Shown here in pieces: positions 25,093 through 33,312 of a stretch of 64,000 bases of DNA (its first letter is position 1; every line of letters begins with the position of its first letter). The notes under the pieces were generated by a model, which ran no database searches, was not told the origin of the DNA, and was given only the letters and a program-made list of their open reading frames with translations. The stretch lies in contig JAWXUH010000002.1 of assembly GCA_044432745.1 (NCBI GenBank), positions 1-64,000 of the forward strand, given 5' to 3'. The stretch comes from CAKOSP01 sp044432745 (GTDB lineage Bacteria > Bacillota_I > Bacilli_A > RF39 > UBA660). The position numbers and the translations under genes are program-made.

Positions 25093-25169
25093 GGACTTCT
25101 AGCTCAGTTGGTTAGAGCATCCGGCTCATAACCGGGCGGTCACAGGTTCGAGTCCTGTGAGGTCCACCA
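25093..25169 (+). tRNA. tRNA with CAT anticodon (Ile2/lysidine type or elongator Met)
   Basis: 77 bases with encoded CCA. Acceptor GGACTTC pairs with GAGGTCC, D-arm GCTC/GAGC, anticodon loop CTCATAA, T-loop TTCGAGT. Acceptor and anticodon arm (GGCTCATAACCG) look like Firmicutes tRNA-Ile2, whose C34 is changed to lysidine by TilS, more than like elongator Met; both share the CAT anticodon. Confidence 0.92.
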
Positions 25170-25172
25170 TAT

Positions 25173-25257
25173 GCAGGTATGGCGAAATTGGTAAACGCGC
25201 TAGACTTAGGATCTAGTGAAGAGATTCTTGGGGGTTCAAGTCCCTTTACCTGCACCA
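25173..25257 (+). tRNA. tRNA-Leu (TAG)
   Basis: 85 bases with encoded CCA and a long variable arm as expected for Leu. Acceptor GCAGGTA/TACCTGC, anticodon loop CTTAGGA. It begins three bases after the previous tRNA, in one transcript. Confidence 0.95.
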
Positions 25258-25271
25258 GATGAAAAAAATTG

Positions 25272-25314
25272 CGAATATAATATAATATTTAAATTATTAT
25301 TTATATTCGTTTTT
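25272..25314 (+). terminator. Terminator after the tRNA pair
   Basis: CGAATATAA (25272-25280) pairs with TTATATTCG (25301-25309), followed by five T. Confidence 0.65.
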
Positions 25315-25420
25315 AATTTAAAAAAAAGAAAAAGTTAAATAAAATATAGGTTTTAGAGTGATATATATATCATTTTTAGTTAAAAACTGTAACTATTTTA
25401 CAAAAATTTAATTAAAAACA

Positions 25421-25449
25421 TTGCATTATGCTTTATTTTTTGTTAATCT
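25421..25449 (+). promoter_or_regulatory. Probable HU promoter
   Basis: TTGCAT (25421-25426), 17 bases, TAATCT (25444-25449) with TGT extension. The rest of the gap 25315-25499 holds only AT-rich DNA and a small hairpin GTAAG/CTTAC in the leader. Confidence 0.45.
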
Positions 25450-25499
25450 TAGGTTGTAAGGTTGTCTTACGAAAATAGAAAAGTAGGGAGGAAATAATT

Positions 25500-25772
25500 A
25501 TGTCTAAAAGCGAATTAGTAGATTACATTGCTAGTGAAGCTGGTTTAACAAAAGCTGATGCTGCTAAAGCATTAGATGCTACTGTTGCTGGAATCACAGC
25601 TGGTCTTAAAAAAGATGGTAAAGTAGCTTTAGTTGGTTTTGGAACTTTTTCAGTAAAAGAAAGAGCTGCAAGAGATGGTATTAATCCATTAACTAAAGAA
25701 CCACTACATATACCTGCTAAAAATGTTGCATCATTTAAAGTTGGAAGCAAACTTAAAGAAGCAATTAACTAA
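25500..25772 (+). CDS. hup: HU family DNA-binding protein
   Basis: 90 residues, the exact HU length. Nucleoid protein that bends DNA as a dimer. Landmarks: MSKSELVDYIASEAGLTKADAAKAL, VALVGFGTFSVKERAAR, the arm GINPLTKEPLHIPA, and VASFKVGSKLKEAIN. In the arm, the Pro that intercalates DNA is kept (NPLT). Ribosome site GGGAGG before ATG 25500. Monocistronic, with its own terminator. Confidence 0.97.
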   Translation: MSKSELVDYIASEAGLTKADAAKALDATVAGITAGLKKDGKVALVGFGTFSVKERAARDGINPLTKEPLHIPAKNVASFKVGSKLKEAIN

Positions 25773-25800
25773 AAAATTGGCGTAAGCTAATTTTTTTTTT
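25771..25800 (+). terminator. Terminator of HU gene
   Basis: AAAAAATTGGC, loop GTAA, GCTAATTTTTT, extended T-run. Confidence 0.75.
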
Positions 25801-25864
25801 GAAAATAATTTTATTTAGGCTTTCTTTTTAATTTATTTATGTTAAAATATATATGGTGGTATGT

Positions 25865-26503
25865 ATGAAAGAAAAAAAAGATAAAAAAATATTAGTAGAG
25901 GATTTACCGACTAAAAAAAGTTTGTTTAGAAGTAAAAAACATAAGATGTTTTCTATTGCAGCTTTAGTGATAATGATAGGTGCTTTTATTTACTTAGGTG
26001 CTGTAAATTTTGACGATAACATTTCTGATGCAGAAAAAATATCAAAAGAATTTTCAAGTATAGGCGATGACAATGTTTTTGTTTATACTGATGCTAAGGA
26101 AATAATATCTTTATTAGATGGTTATACAATCGTATTATTTGGTAGTTCAAAAAACGAATATACTGAAGATTATGCAAGAATTGTTAATGAAGCAGCAAAA
26201 GAATTTGGAATTAAAAAGGTATTATATTATGACTTTTTTTCTGATAGATCTAATAATAATGGTAATTATGAATTACTTCTTGAAGAACTTAATCCGTACT
26301 TAGTAAAAAATGATATGGGAAATGCAGAATTATATGCTCCAACCTTATTAGTAGTTAAAGATGGATTTGTAGAATATATAAATCAAGAACTTAATTTTAC
26401 TGTTGGTGGTACTTCATCAGAAGAATATTGGACTAATTTAAGAGAAGGTTTATTCAAAACAACTTTATTAGAAGTATTTAAATCCTTCGTAGGTGAGGAT
26501 TAA
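25865..26503 (+). CDS. Membrane-anchored thioredoxin-like protein lacking CxxC
   Basis: About 212 residues from ATG 25865 (ribosome site GGTGGT; the ATG at 25853 precedes that site). Short basic cytoplasmic end, one membrane helix (about 30-48), then an extracytoplasmic domain with thioredoxin-like order: strand YTIVLFGSS, helix EDYARIVNEAAKEFG, strand KKVLYYDF, and a cis-Pro-like strand LYAPTLLVVKDG. The redox Cys pair is absent (GSSKNEY at its place), so it is not an oxidoreductase in the usual sense. The stop overlaps the next start by one base, forming a two-gene membrane unit with 26503. Preceded by TGTTAAAAT, an extended -10. Confidence 0.7.
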   Translation: MKEKKDKKILVEDLPTKKSLFRSKKHKMFSIAALVIMIGAFIYLGAVNFDDNISDAEKISKEFSSIGDDNVFVYTDAKEIISLLDGYTIVLFGSSKNEYTEDYARIVNEAAKEFGIKKVLYYDFFSDRSNNNGNYELLLEELNPYLVKNDMGNAELYAPTLLVVKDGFVEYINQELNFTVGGTSSEEYWTNLREGLFKTTLLEVFKSFVGED

Positions 26504-27252
26504 TGTTCGAAGGGAATAAAATAGGGTTTATATTATTTACTATTGTTATATTAATTTTTATAATAGGTGGATATTTTTTAACAGATTATGTTGTGTCAAC
26601 TGATTTTTCTGTACCTGAAGAAAAAGAAGTAGTTACACAAATAACTGATAATCGTATAGATAAGACAAAAGATTATATTTATTTTACTGATGTAGTTTAC
26701 CCAATATCAGGTGAACATATGAAGTTTCAAACTGTAAACATTAATATCAATGGTTTAGAATATATAGCAACTAATTTAAATAGTTCTGATGAGAATTTTA
26801 AATCAACTATTAAATATTATACAGATGTAGATATGAGTGATGTAGATATGACATTTTCTAATGCAGATGAAGTGTATAGCTTGTCATACAGGGAATATGT
26901 TGTTACTGAGTATTCAGATTATGTTACATTATATTATCAAGATTACGATTATAATATAGAAAATTTAAATATACCTACAGATATTTATTCATATACTATA
27001 GATACATCAACAGCAAAAATAATGGATGAAGATGATCTTTTAGATAAGTATGATGTTTCTTTAGAAGAAGTAACTGACATGGTTTTTGAATCTGTTTCTG
27101 CATCTGCTTATAATAATTCAAGTATTAATGTAAGCGAAACTTTTTCAGAATTTAAATATATACTATACATAAATAAAATAGGGTCACTTGAAATTATATA
27201 TTTAGTTGATTGTTCAAGTGGTAATTATTACGACAAATTAGTAGTGAGCTAG
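26503..27252 (+). CDS. Membrane-anchored protein of unknown function (RsiV-like region possible)
   Basis: 249 residues with one N-terminal membrane helix (about 7-30) and a ~215-residue extracytoplasmic domain rich in Tyr, Asp and Ser. The chain alternates strands and helices (YREYVVTEYSDYVTLYYQDYDY, then SLEEVTDMVFESV), a layout seen in some extracellular sensor or inhibitor domains of Firmicutes, but I cannot name the family. Translation is coupled to the thioredoxin-like gene by a TAATG overlap. frr follows after 16 bases, so all three may be cotranscribed. Confidence 0.65.
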   Translation: MFEGNKIGFILFTIVILIFIIGGYFLTDYVVSTDFSVPEEKEVVTQITDNRIDKTKDYIYFTDVVYPISGEHMKFQTVNININGLEYIATNLNSSDENFKSTIKYYTDVDMSDVDMTFSNADEVYSLSYREYVVTEYSDYVTLYYQDYDYNIENLNIPTDIYSYTIDTSTAKIMDEDDLLDKYDVSLEEVTDMVFESVSASAYNNSSINVSETFSEFKYILYINKIGSLEIIYLVDCSSGNYYDKLVVS

Positions 27253-27268
27253 AGAAGAGGAAATAAAA

Positions 27269-27796
27269 ATGATAAATGAAGATAAATTAAAAAAAGTAAT
27301 TGAAAATTTAGAAGAAAGATTAGGTACAATTAGAGCTGGACGTGCTAATGCATCTTTATTAAATGGTATAAATGTAGAATGTTATGGTTCACTTTCACCA
27401 ATTAGTAGTGTTGCTACTATTAGTATACCTGAGGCAAAAAAAATATTTATTAAACCATATGATAAGAGTGTTTTAAAAGATATTGAAAAAGCTATTAATG
27501 AAAAAGATTTAGGAATAGCTCCAACTAATAATGGAGAAATGATTATTTTAACAATTCCTGATCTAACAGAAGATAAAAGACGTGATTATGTTAAACTTGC
27601 AAAAACTACTGGTGAAGAAGGTAAAGTTGCAATAAGAAATGTTCGTCAAGATTTAAAAGATGAAATTTTAGCAGCTGAATATCCTAAAGATGATGAAAAA
27701 GGACATTTAGAAGATTTACAAGATATTATTAATAAGTATAATAAAATTGTAGATGAAAAGGTTAACGAAAAAGAAAAAGAACTTATGAGCGTATAG
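27269..27796 (+). CDS. frr: Ribosome recycling factor
   Basis: Splits post-termination ribosomes together with EF-G. 175 residues, about ten shorter than common RRF at the N-terminus. Matches include LGTIRAGRANASLLNGI, VATISIPEAKKIFIKPYDKS, LGIAPTNNGEMIILTIPDLTEDKRRDYVKLAK and VAIRNVRQDL. Ribosome site AGAGGAAAT before ATG 27269. It lies between the membrane pair and fmt, a translation-gene grouping. Confidence 0.96.
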   Translation: MINEDKLKKVIENLEERLGTIRAGRANASLLNGINVECYGSLSPISSVATISIPEAKKIFIKPYDKSVLKDIEKAINEKDLGIAPTNNGEMIILTIPDLTEDKRRDYVKLAKTTGEEGKVAIRNVRQDLKDEILAAEYPKDDEKGHLEDLQDIINKYNKIVDEKVNEKEKELMSV

Positions 27797-27825
27797 GTTC
27801 TCTTTGTTTATTAGAAAGGAAAAAA

Positions 27826-28764
27826 ATGAAAGATTTAAAAGTTATATTTATGGGAACACCTAATTTTGGTGAAGAATCGTTAAGGTACTTAATTGAAAAT
27901 ACTAATGTAGTATTAGTTGTTACCCAACCTGATAAGTTAATAGGAAGAAAAAAAGAACTTTCAGAATGTGCGATAAAGAAGATTGCATTAGAATTTGATA
28001 TTCCAGTTTTTCAACCTACAAATATCAAAGTAGATTATAAAACAATCGAGGATTATAATCCAGATTTAATAATAACAGCTGCTTATGGTCAAATCGTACC
28101 AAAAGGAGTACTTGATATTCCTAGATTAGGTTGTTTGAATTTGCATGGATCTATTTTACCTAAATATAGAGGAGCTGCGCCTATTCAGTGGAGTTTAATA
28201 AATGGTGATAAGGAAACTGGAGTTTCACTTATGTATATGGATGAATCTATGGATACAGGAGATATTGTTGATATAGGACGTTTAGAAATATTAAAAGAAG
28301 ATAATTTCTTTTCTTTATATGAAAAACTTGGAAAAGTAGCTAAAGATGTTTTAGAAAAAAATATAGAGTCTATAGCTAAAGAAACTAACAATAGAACTCC
28401 TCAGGATAATGACTTTGCAACATATGCTAGAATGTTAAACAGAGAAGATGAATTGATAGATTTATTTGATACTGTAGAAAATATTTATAATAAATTTCGA
28501 GGAATATATCCAAATGCTTATATACTATTTAATGATGAACCACTTAAGTTGCTAGATATTACTTATAGGAATTGTAGTGTAAAAACTCATTCTGTAATTA
28601 AGGATATTTCTAAAGATACTATTTCTATTTGTGGTACTGATGGAGTAATCAATCTACATAGAGTAAAACCATTTGGAAAAAAAGAAATGGATATTAAGTC
28701 TTATTTAAATGGTTGTAAGCCAGAATACTTTAATAATTTAGTTATAAATGACACAAAAATGTAA
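27826..28764 (+). CDS. fmt: Methionyl-tRNA formyltransferase
   Basis: Formylates initiator Met-tRNA using 10-formyltetrahydrofolate. 312 residues, normal length. Landmarks: VIFMGTPNFGEESLRYLIE, VTQPDK, the catalytic Asn-His in NLHGSILPKYRGAAPIQWSLINGDKETGVSLM, the catalytic Asp in MDTGDI, and a C-terminal tRNA-binding domain (FRGIYPNAYILF). Ribosome site GAAAGGA before ATG 27826. Downstream of frr by 29 bases and ended by a terminator. Confidence 0.96.
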   Translation: MKDLKVIFMGTPNFGEESLRYLIENTNVVLVVTQPDKLIGRKKELSECAIKKIALEFDIPVFQPTNIKVDYKTIEDYNPDLIITAAYGQIVPKGVLDIPRLGCLNLHGSILPKYRGAAPIQWSLINGDKETGVSLMYMDESMDTGDIVDIGRLEILKEDNFFSLYEKLGKVAKDVLEKNIESIAKETNNRTPQDNDFATYARMLNREDELIDLFDTVENIYNKFRGIYPNAYILFNDEPLKLLDITYRNCSVKTHSVIKDISKDTISICGTDGVINLHRVKPFGKKEMDIKSYLNGCKPEYFNNLVINDTKM

Positions 28765-28772
28765 AGAAAATC

Positions 28773-28800
28773 AAAAAATCCACAATTTGTGGCTTTTTTT
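28773..28800 (+). terminator. Terminator of fmt
   Basis: CCACA with TGTGG around a three-base loop, extended by A/T pairing, T-run following. Confidence 0.65.
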
Positions 28801-28801
28801 C

Positions 28802-28830
28802 TTGACAAAATAGTCACATTTTAATAATAT
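28802..28830 (+). promoter_or_regulatory. Promoter implying a leaderless mRNA
   Basis: TTGACA (28802-28807), 17 bases, TAATAT (28825-28830). The expected start point coincides with ATG 28837, which has no ribosome site. Confidence 0.5.
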
Positions 28831-28836
28831 TATAAT

Positions 28837-30054
28837 ATGAGAGTAAGATTTAAGATACTATTAACAATTATTTTTATACTACTAACAAGTTGTAGTATAT
28901 TTTTCGTATCTTATTTTTTTATGTATCATCAAACATACGCTTTTAATGTAGTTTCTATATATCCATTGTCTATAAACTATAATACTAGTGAACTTATAGA
29001 TTCAAATAATTATAAAGATGTTAAATTTTCTATAGTAAATAACGGTGAAGAGGATCTTAAGTATGTAATAAGTTTATCAAATGTTAGAGGCGATAAATCT
29101 ATGGTATATAAACTTAGTGGATCAACTGAAGAAATTGAAGGTAATTTTGAAGTTGGTGCAATGACAGAATCAGTTTTAATAAAAGCAGGGGAAATTCATT
29201 ACTATACACTTAATATAGAAGATGTTTCCAAATCTGATTTTTCTGCAGAACTTGTTGTTACTAAAGAAGAAGCTAATAATTTGGTTTTTTATGAAACTAT
29301 ACTAAGTGATAATGAAGTAGAGGGTAATGAACCTTTAACTAAAATCGGTTCTGAGGTTGCTACTAAGAACGAAGGTTTAATTAAATTAACATTTGATGAC
29401 TTATCTACTATTTATTATTTCCGTGGAGCTGTAAACAACAATTATGTATCTTTTGCTGATATGACGTGGAGAATTGTTAGGATAAATGAAAATAATTCTG
29501 TTAAATTAATATTAGATGATGAAATAGATTCAATGTCAAAATATTATGAATCTGGTTATACATTTTTTAAATCCACAGCATATAGTACGTTGTCTACTTG
29601 GTATAACGTTAATTTAAATGTATATGACAATTTGATAGATCAAAGTAATTTCTGTAATGATTTTTCTGTTGTGGACTCTACAAATAATGTTTATGCAGCA
29701 TACAATAGAGTAGTTGAGAACCAAATAGCATCTTTAGAATGTGTAGATGATTTAAGTCAAAGTAAGATTGGACTTTTAACTGTAGATGAAGTTGTTTATG
29801 CAGGAGCAAGTGTCAATGATGAAAATGAAAAATTTTATTTAATAAATAGTAATTTAACTAATCCATTTTATTTGATGAGTAGTGCTATTTTAAAAAATAA
29901 AGTTTATTATCCTTTTGCAGTTGATATTGAAGGAAATATAGTGTATGATGAACAAGGTACGAATTATAATGGACTTAGACCAGTTATAAATATTTCAAGA
30001 GAAGTAATAGTTACTGGAACAGGAATTAAATCAGATCCGTATGTTATAAATTAA
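28837..30054 (+). CDS. Surface protein with C-terminal WRIVR...RPVI domain (paralogue of 33309)
   Basis: 405 residues. N-terminal signal or anchor (ILLTIIFILLTSCSIFFVSYFF), a beta-rich middle (about 40-165), then a ~230-residue C-terminal domain: IYYFRGAVNNNYVSFADMTWRIVRI, STWYNVNL, NFCNDF, the Cys-containing SLECVDD, KIGLLTVDEVVYAG, YLMSSA, LRPVINISREVIVTGTG and a terminal PYVIN. The same domain is in the protein at 33309, with the same ordered motifs. Two conserved Cys probably form a disulfide. No catalytic motif is visible; adhesion or matrix roles are possible. ATG 28837 has no ribosome site and may be leaderless. Confidence 0.72.
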   Translation: MRVRFKILLTIIFILLTSCSIFFVSYFFMYHQTYAFNVVSIYPLSINYNTSELIDSNNYKDVKFSIVNNGEEDLKYVISLSNVRGDKSMVYKLSGSTEEIEGNFEVGAMTESVLIKAGEIHYYTLNIEDVSKSDFSAELVVTKEEANNLVFYETILSDNEVEGNEPLTKIGSEVATKNEGLIKLTFDDLSTIYYFRGAVNNNYVSFADMTWRIVRINENNSVKLILDDEIDSMSKYYESGYTFFKSTAYSTLSTWYNVNLNVYDNLIDQSNFCNDFSVVDSTNNVYAAYNRVVENQIASLECVDDLSQSKIGLLTVDEVVYAGASVNDENEKFYLINSNLTNPFYLMSSAILKNKVYYPFAVDIEGNIVYDEQGTNYNGLRPVINISREVIVTGTGIKSDPYVIN

Positions 30055-30072
30055 ATAGAAGTGGTGGTAAAT

Positions 30073-30423
30073 ATGAATGATATACTAAATGGAATAAAGT
30101 TTTTTTTAGATAGTTTGACGCTTAACAACTATGCATTGTTTTGTTGTATAATAGGTATATTTATGTTGATAATAGTTCTTGTTCATTATACTTTTAATCA
30201 GGAACCAGAAAAAAATGAGTTAAGTGATTTAGAAGCTATCTCTAAGGAGTTAATGAAAGGTCAAAAACCTGTAACTATAGAATTCACTGAATTTGAAATT
30301 ATGCAAGAAAAAGAAGCAATTATAAGTTATTCAGAATTAAAAACTAAAACTATTTTAGAACAAACACAAAAATTCCAAGATGATTTTAGAGACGAAATAG
30401 CAAAAGAATTAAGTAAATATTAA
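30073..30423 (+). CDS. Small single-pass membrane protein
   Basis: 116 residues from ATG 30073 (ribosome site GTGGTGG; an in-frame GTG at 30061 overlaps the site). A short N-terminal amphipathic part is followed by a membrane helix (about 20-42, YALFCCIIGIFMLIIVLVHY) and a charged cytoplasmic tail (SDLEAISKELMKG, SELKTKTILEQTQKFQDDF) that is probably coiled. The layout resembles the 305-residue protein at 39563. Probably cotranscribed with the surface protein gene 18 bases upstream. Function unknown. Confidence 0.65.
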   Translation: MNDILNGIKFFLDSLTLNNYALFCCIIGIFMLIIVLVHYTFNQEPEKNELSDLEAISKELMKGQKPVTIEFTEFEIMQEKEAIISYSELKTKTILEQTQKFQDDFRDEIAKELSKY

Positions 30424-30453
30424 TTCTTTTTTTTGGGAAAAAATGCAAAAAAA

Positions 30454-30485
30454 AAACTACTTTATTAAATAAAGTAGTTTATTTT
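30454..30485. terminator. Bidirectional terminator between the 30073 gene and tRNA-His
   Basis: AAACTACTTTA (30454-30464) pairs with TAAAGTAGTTT (30470-30480), T-rich on the + side and A-rich on the other, so it also ends the minus-strand tRNA transcript. Confidence 0.8.
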
Positions 30486-30490
30486 TATAA

Positions 30491-30567
30491 TGGGGCGATC
30501 TACGGGAATCGAACCCGCGAATACCAGAGCCACAATCTGGCGTGTTAACCACTTCACCAAGACCGCC
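30491..30567 (-). tRNA. tRNA-His (GTG)
   Basis: Reads on the minus strand with anticodon loop TTGTGGC, encoded CCA, T-loop TTCGATT. The 5' G at 30567 is the extra G-1 typical of tRNA-His, opposite C73; acceptor GCGGTCT pairs with AGATCGC. Confidence 0.95.
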
Positions 30568-30580
30568 GTGTTACTTATCA

Positions 30581-30609
30581 ATAATATCAAAAAAAAAGAA
30601 AAAAATCAA
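30581..30609 (-). promoter_or_regulatory. Promoter of tRNA-His
   Basis: On the minus strand: TTGATT (30609-30604), 17 bases, TATTAT (30586-30581). Confidence 0.55.
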
Positions 30610-30637
30610 GGAAAAACTTTAATTTTTTTTATTTAAG

Positions 30638-30646
30638 TGATATAAT
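30638..30646 (+). promoter_or_regulatory. Extended -10 of the phosphoketolase gene
   Basis: TGATATAAT at 30638-30646; the -35 region is poor, as expected for extended -10 promoters. Confidence 0.5.
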
Positions 30647-30671
30647 TTAGAAAGTAGGAGAAAATAAAGTT

Positions 30672-33107
30672 ATGGGAATAAAAAATAGAGATTTAAAAAT
30701 AGTAGATGGATATTATAGAGCACTTAACTATTTATCAGTTGGGCAGCTTTATTTAAAAGATAATCCACTTTTAAAAAGAGAACTTAATATTAACGATGTT
30801 AAAACTAATGTTATAGGTCACTGGGGTACTTGTCCTGGTCAAAATATGATATATGCACATCTTAATAGAATAATTACTGAGTATGAATTAAATATGATTT
30901 ATCTTTCAGGACCTGGTCATGGTGGTAATGCCCCAACATCTGGAGCTTACTTAGATGGAACAATCAGTGATTGTTATCCTGAAATAAGTGAAGATGAAGC
31001 TGGTATGACTAAACTTTTCAAAAGATTTAGTTTTCCAGGAGGAGTATCTTCTCATGCATCACCAGAATTACCTGGATCTATTCATGAAGGTGGAGAACTT
31101 GGATATTCACTTGCACATGCTTTTGGAGCAGTTTTGGATAATCCTAATTTAATTGCAGCAGCAGTAATAGGTGATGGTGAAGCAGAAACTGGACCACTTG
31201 CATGTTCTTGGAATTTAAATAAATTCTTAAATATTAACACAGATGGTGTTGTACTTCCAATTATACATTTAAATGGATTTAAAATTAATAATCCTTCAAT
31301 TTTAAGTAGAACATCATATGATAGAATTATGGAAAATTTTTCAGGACTTGGATATAAACCTTATTTTGTAGATGGTGAAAAGAGTATGGATATTCATAAG
31401 AAACTTGCTAAAGTATTTGATCAAGTTATTAGCGATATCAAAAATTATAAAAGTGGTGCAAAAGCTTTTAAAGAAATTAGATATCCTATGATTATTTTAA
31501 GAACTCCAAAAGGTATGACTGGACCAAAAGATTTAGTAGGTACTAGTGATTCCCATCAAGTTCCTTTTCAAGTTAGAAGTGAGGAAGATGTAATTAGATT
31601 AGAAAGATGGCTTAAGAGTTATAAACCTAATGAATTATTTGATGAATCTGGTAAATTGTCACAAAAATATAGAATGATTACTCCAATTAAAAGAAAAACT
31701 ATGTCTTCTAATTCACATGCTAATGGTGGTAAATTCTTAAAAGATTTACACTTGCCAAAAGTTGATAATCATGAACTAAAATTTGATAAAAAAGGGTGCG
31801 TTAAAGAATCAGATATGATGCATTTAGGTGGTTATTTAAAAGAAGTTTTTGATAGAAATGCAGAAAATAAAAATTTCCGTATTTTTGGACCTGATGAAGC
31901 TATGAGTAATAGATTTAATAAAGTATTTGAATCAGTAGGAAAAATGTGGAATACTAACAAATACGACAGCGAAGTTCTTCTTCAAAGTAATGGTAGAGTA
32001 CTAGATGGTGTTTTATCTGAACATTTATGTGAAGGTGCATTAGAAGGTTATGTATTAACTGGAAGACACGGTATTATGCATTCTTATGAAGCATTTATTA
32101 GAGTAGTAGATTCTATGGCTTCACAACATGCTAAATGGCTTAAAATGTGTAGTGAAATATCTTGGAGAGAAGATATCTCAAGTTTAAATTACATTTTATC
32201 ATCTCATGCATGGCAACAAGATCATAATGGTTATACACATCAAGAACCAGGTTTTATTTCTCATATACTTACAAAAAAACCAGAATTTGTTAAAGTTTAT
32301 CTACCATCAGATGCTAATACTTTAGTAGTTTCTGTAGATGATGCTTTAAAATCTAGAAATAAAATTAATGCTATAGTAGCAAGTAAACATCCTAAAGATC
32401 AATGGTTTAGTATGGAGGAAGCAAAAGACTTACTTAGTAAAGGAATCGACGTTATTTCTTGGGCTAGTAACGAGGTTAAAAAACCTGATGTTATTTTAGC
32501 TTGTGCTGGAGATACTCCTTCAGGTGAAATGTTTATAGCTGCTAAAATTTTAGAAGAAAAAATGCCTAACTTAAAAGTTAAAGTTATTAATGTTCTTAAT
32601 CTTATGAAACTTGTTTCTAAGGATGAATATGAGGAAGGTCTTGATGATAAAGAATTCAATGATTTATTTACAAAAAATACTCCTGTAATATTTTCATTCC
32701 ATGGATATACTAGCTTAATTAAATCTCTTGTATATGATAGAGATAATAAGAATTTTACTGTTCTTGGATACAATGAAGAGGGTACAATTACAACACCGTT
32801 TGATATGAGAGTTTTAAATAAAATAGATAGATATAATATTATTCTTACAGTTTTATCTAAAGTAAGTAAAAAGAATGCTTCTTTAGAACAAGAATGTATT
32901 GATGTACTTGAAAAACATAGAAAACATATAGCAGAGTTTGGTAAAGATTTAGATGAAGTTGTAAATTTTGATTACAATAAAGTTATTGTAGTTCCAGAAG
33001 TAAAAAAGACAACAGAAATAAAAGAAGATAAACCTAAAACTAAAAAACCAAAGGTTGTTAAAGAGAAAAAAACTTCTACTACTAAAAAAACTACAAAAAA
33101 GGAATAA
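30672..33107 (+). CDS. xfp: Phosphoketolase
   Basis: Thiamine-diphosphate enzyme cleaving xylulose-5-phosphate and/or fructose-6-phosphate with phosphate to acetyl phosphate plus a shorter sugar phosphate, key to heterofermentative or bifid-type sugar use. 811 residues. Landmarks: YLSVGQLYLKDNPLL, IGHWGTCPGQN, YLSGPGHGGNAPT, FSFPGGVSSHASPELPGSIHEGGELGYSL, ThDP/Mg motif GDGEAETGPLA and HLNGFKI, GPDEAMSNR, and SSHAWQQDHNGYTHQEPG. The final ~40 residues are a Lys/Thr-rich tail (KKTTEIKEDKPKTKKPK onward) absent from usual ~790-residue enzymes. Ribosome site TAGGAG before ATG 30672. It stands alone; with pyruvate kinase it outlines energy metabolism. Confidence 0.97.
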   Translation: MGIKNRDLKIVDGYYRALNYLSVGQLYLKDNPLLKRELNINDVKTNVIGHWGTCPGQNMIYAHLNRIITEYELNMIYLSGPGHGGNAPTSGAYLDGTISDCYPEISEDEAGMTKLFKRFSFPGGVSSHASPELPGSIHEGGELGYSLAHAFGAVLDNPNLIAAAVIGDGEAETGPLACSWNLNKFLNINTDGVVLPIIHLNGFKINNPSILSRTSYDRIMENFSGLGYKPYFVDGEKSMDIHKKLAKVFDQVISDIKNYKSGAKAFKEIRYPMIILRTPKGMTGPKDLVGTSDSHQVPFQVRSEEDVIRLERWLKSYKPNELFDESGKLSQKYRMITPIKRKTMSSNSHANGGKFLKDLHLPKVDNHELKFDKKGCVKESDMMHLGGYLKEVFDRNAENKNFRIFGPDEAMSNRFNKVFESVGKMWNTNKYDSEVLLQSNGRVLDGVLSEHLCEGALEGYVLTGRHGIMHSYEAFIRVVDSMASQHAKWLKMCSEISWREDISSLNYILSSHAWQQDHNGYTHQEPGFISHILTKKPEFVKVYLPSDANTLVVSVDDALKSRNKINAIVASKHPKDQWFSMEEAKDLLSKGIDVISWASNEVKKPDVILACAGDTPSGEMFIAAKILEEKMPNLKVKVINVLNLMKLVSKDEYEEGLDDKEFNDLFTKNTPVIFSFHGYTSLIKSLVYDRDNKNFTVLGYNEEGTITTPFDMRVLNKIDRYNIILTVLSKVSKKNASLEQECIDVLEKHRKHIAEFGKDLDEVVNFDYNKVIVVPEVKKTTEIKEDKPKTKKPKVVKEKKTSTTKKTTKKE

Positions 33108-33144
33108 CTTTGTTTTAGTTTAAAATATTCTAAATATATATTTA

Positions 33145-33173
33145 TTGCTTTTATAATAAAAAAATGTTAAAAT
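33145..33173 (+). promoter_or_regulatory. Promoter of the 33202/33309 unit
   Basis: TTGCTT (33145-33150), 17 bases, TAAAAT (33168-33173) with TGT extension. Confidence 0.55.
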
Positions 33174-33201
33174 TTAATAGAAGGTAGAGGAGAAATTTTA
33201 A

Positions 33202-33312
33202 ATGAAAAAAACTAATATAAATAATTCCCTCGAATCTAAACTATGTTTGGAGGGTATCTTTTTTACAAAAGAAAGATATAAAAAACCATGTTTTATTGGT
33301 GGTGTCCTATGA
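33202..33312 (+). CDS. 36-residue leader ORF overlapping the next start
   Basis: ATG 33202 has a strong AGAGGAG ribosome site nine bases upstream and encodes 36 residues with basic ends and two Cys. Its TGA stop overlaps the ATG at 33309 (ATGA), the arrangement of translational coupling. It has no signal peptide. Most likely a leader peptide controlling the surface protein gene; whether the peptide itself matters is unknown. Confidence 0.5.
   Translation: MKKTNINNSLESKLCLEGIFFTKERYKKPCFIGGVL
33227..33264 (+). promoter_or_regulatory. Attenuator-like hairpin inside the leader ORF
   Basis: CCCTC (33227-33231) pairs with GAGGG (33250-33254), with an inner AAAC/GTTT stem, followed by TATC and six T. 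Translation of the leader ORF would cover this hairpin. Confidence 0.4.

Noticed and set aside
25359..25372. Palindrome TGATATATATATCA upstream of HU as an operator
   Set aside because: It is almost entirely AT dinucleotides in AT-rich DNA and is not placed over the promoter elements.
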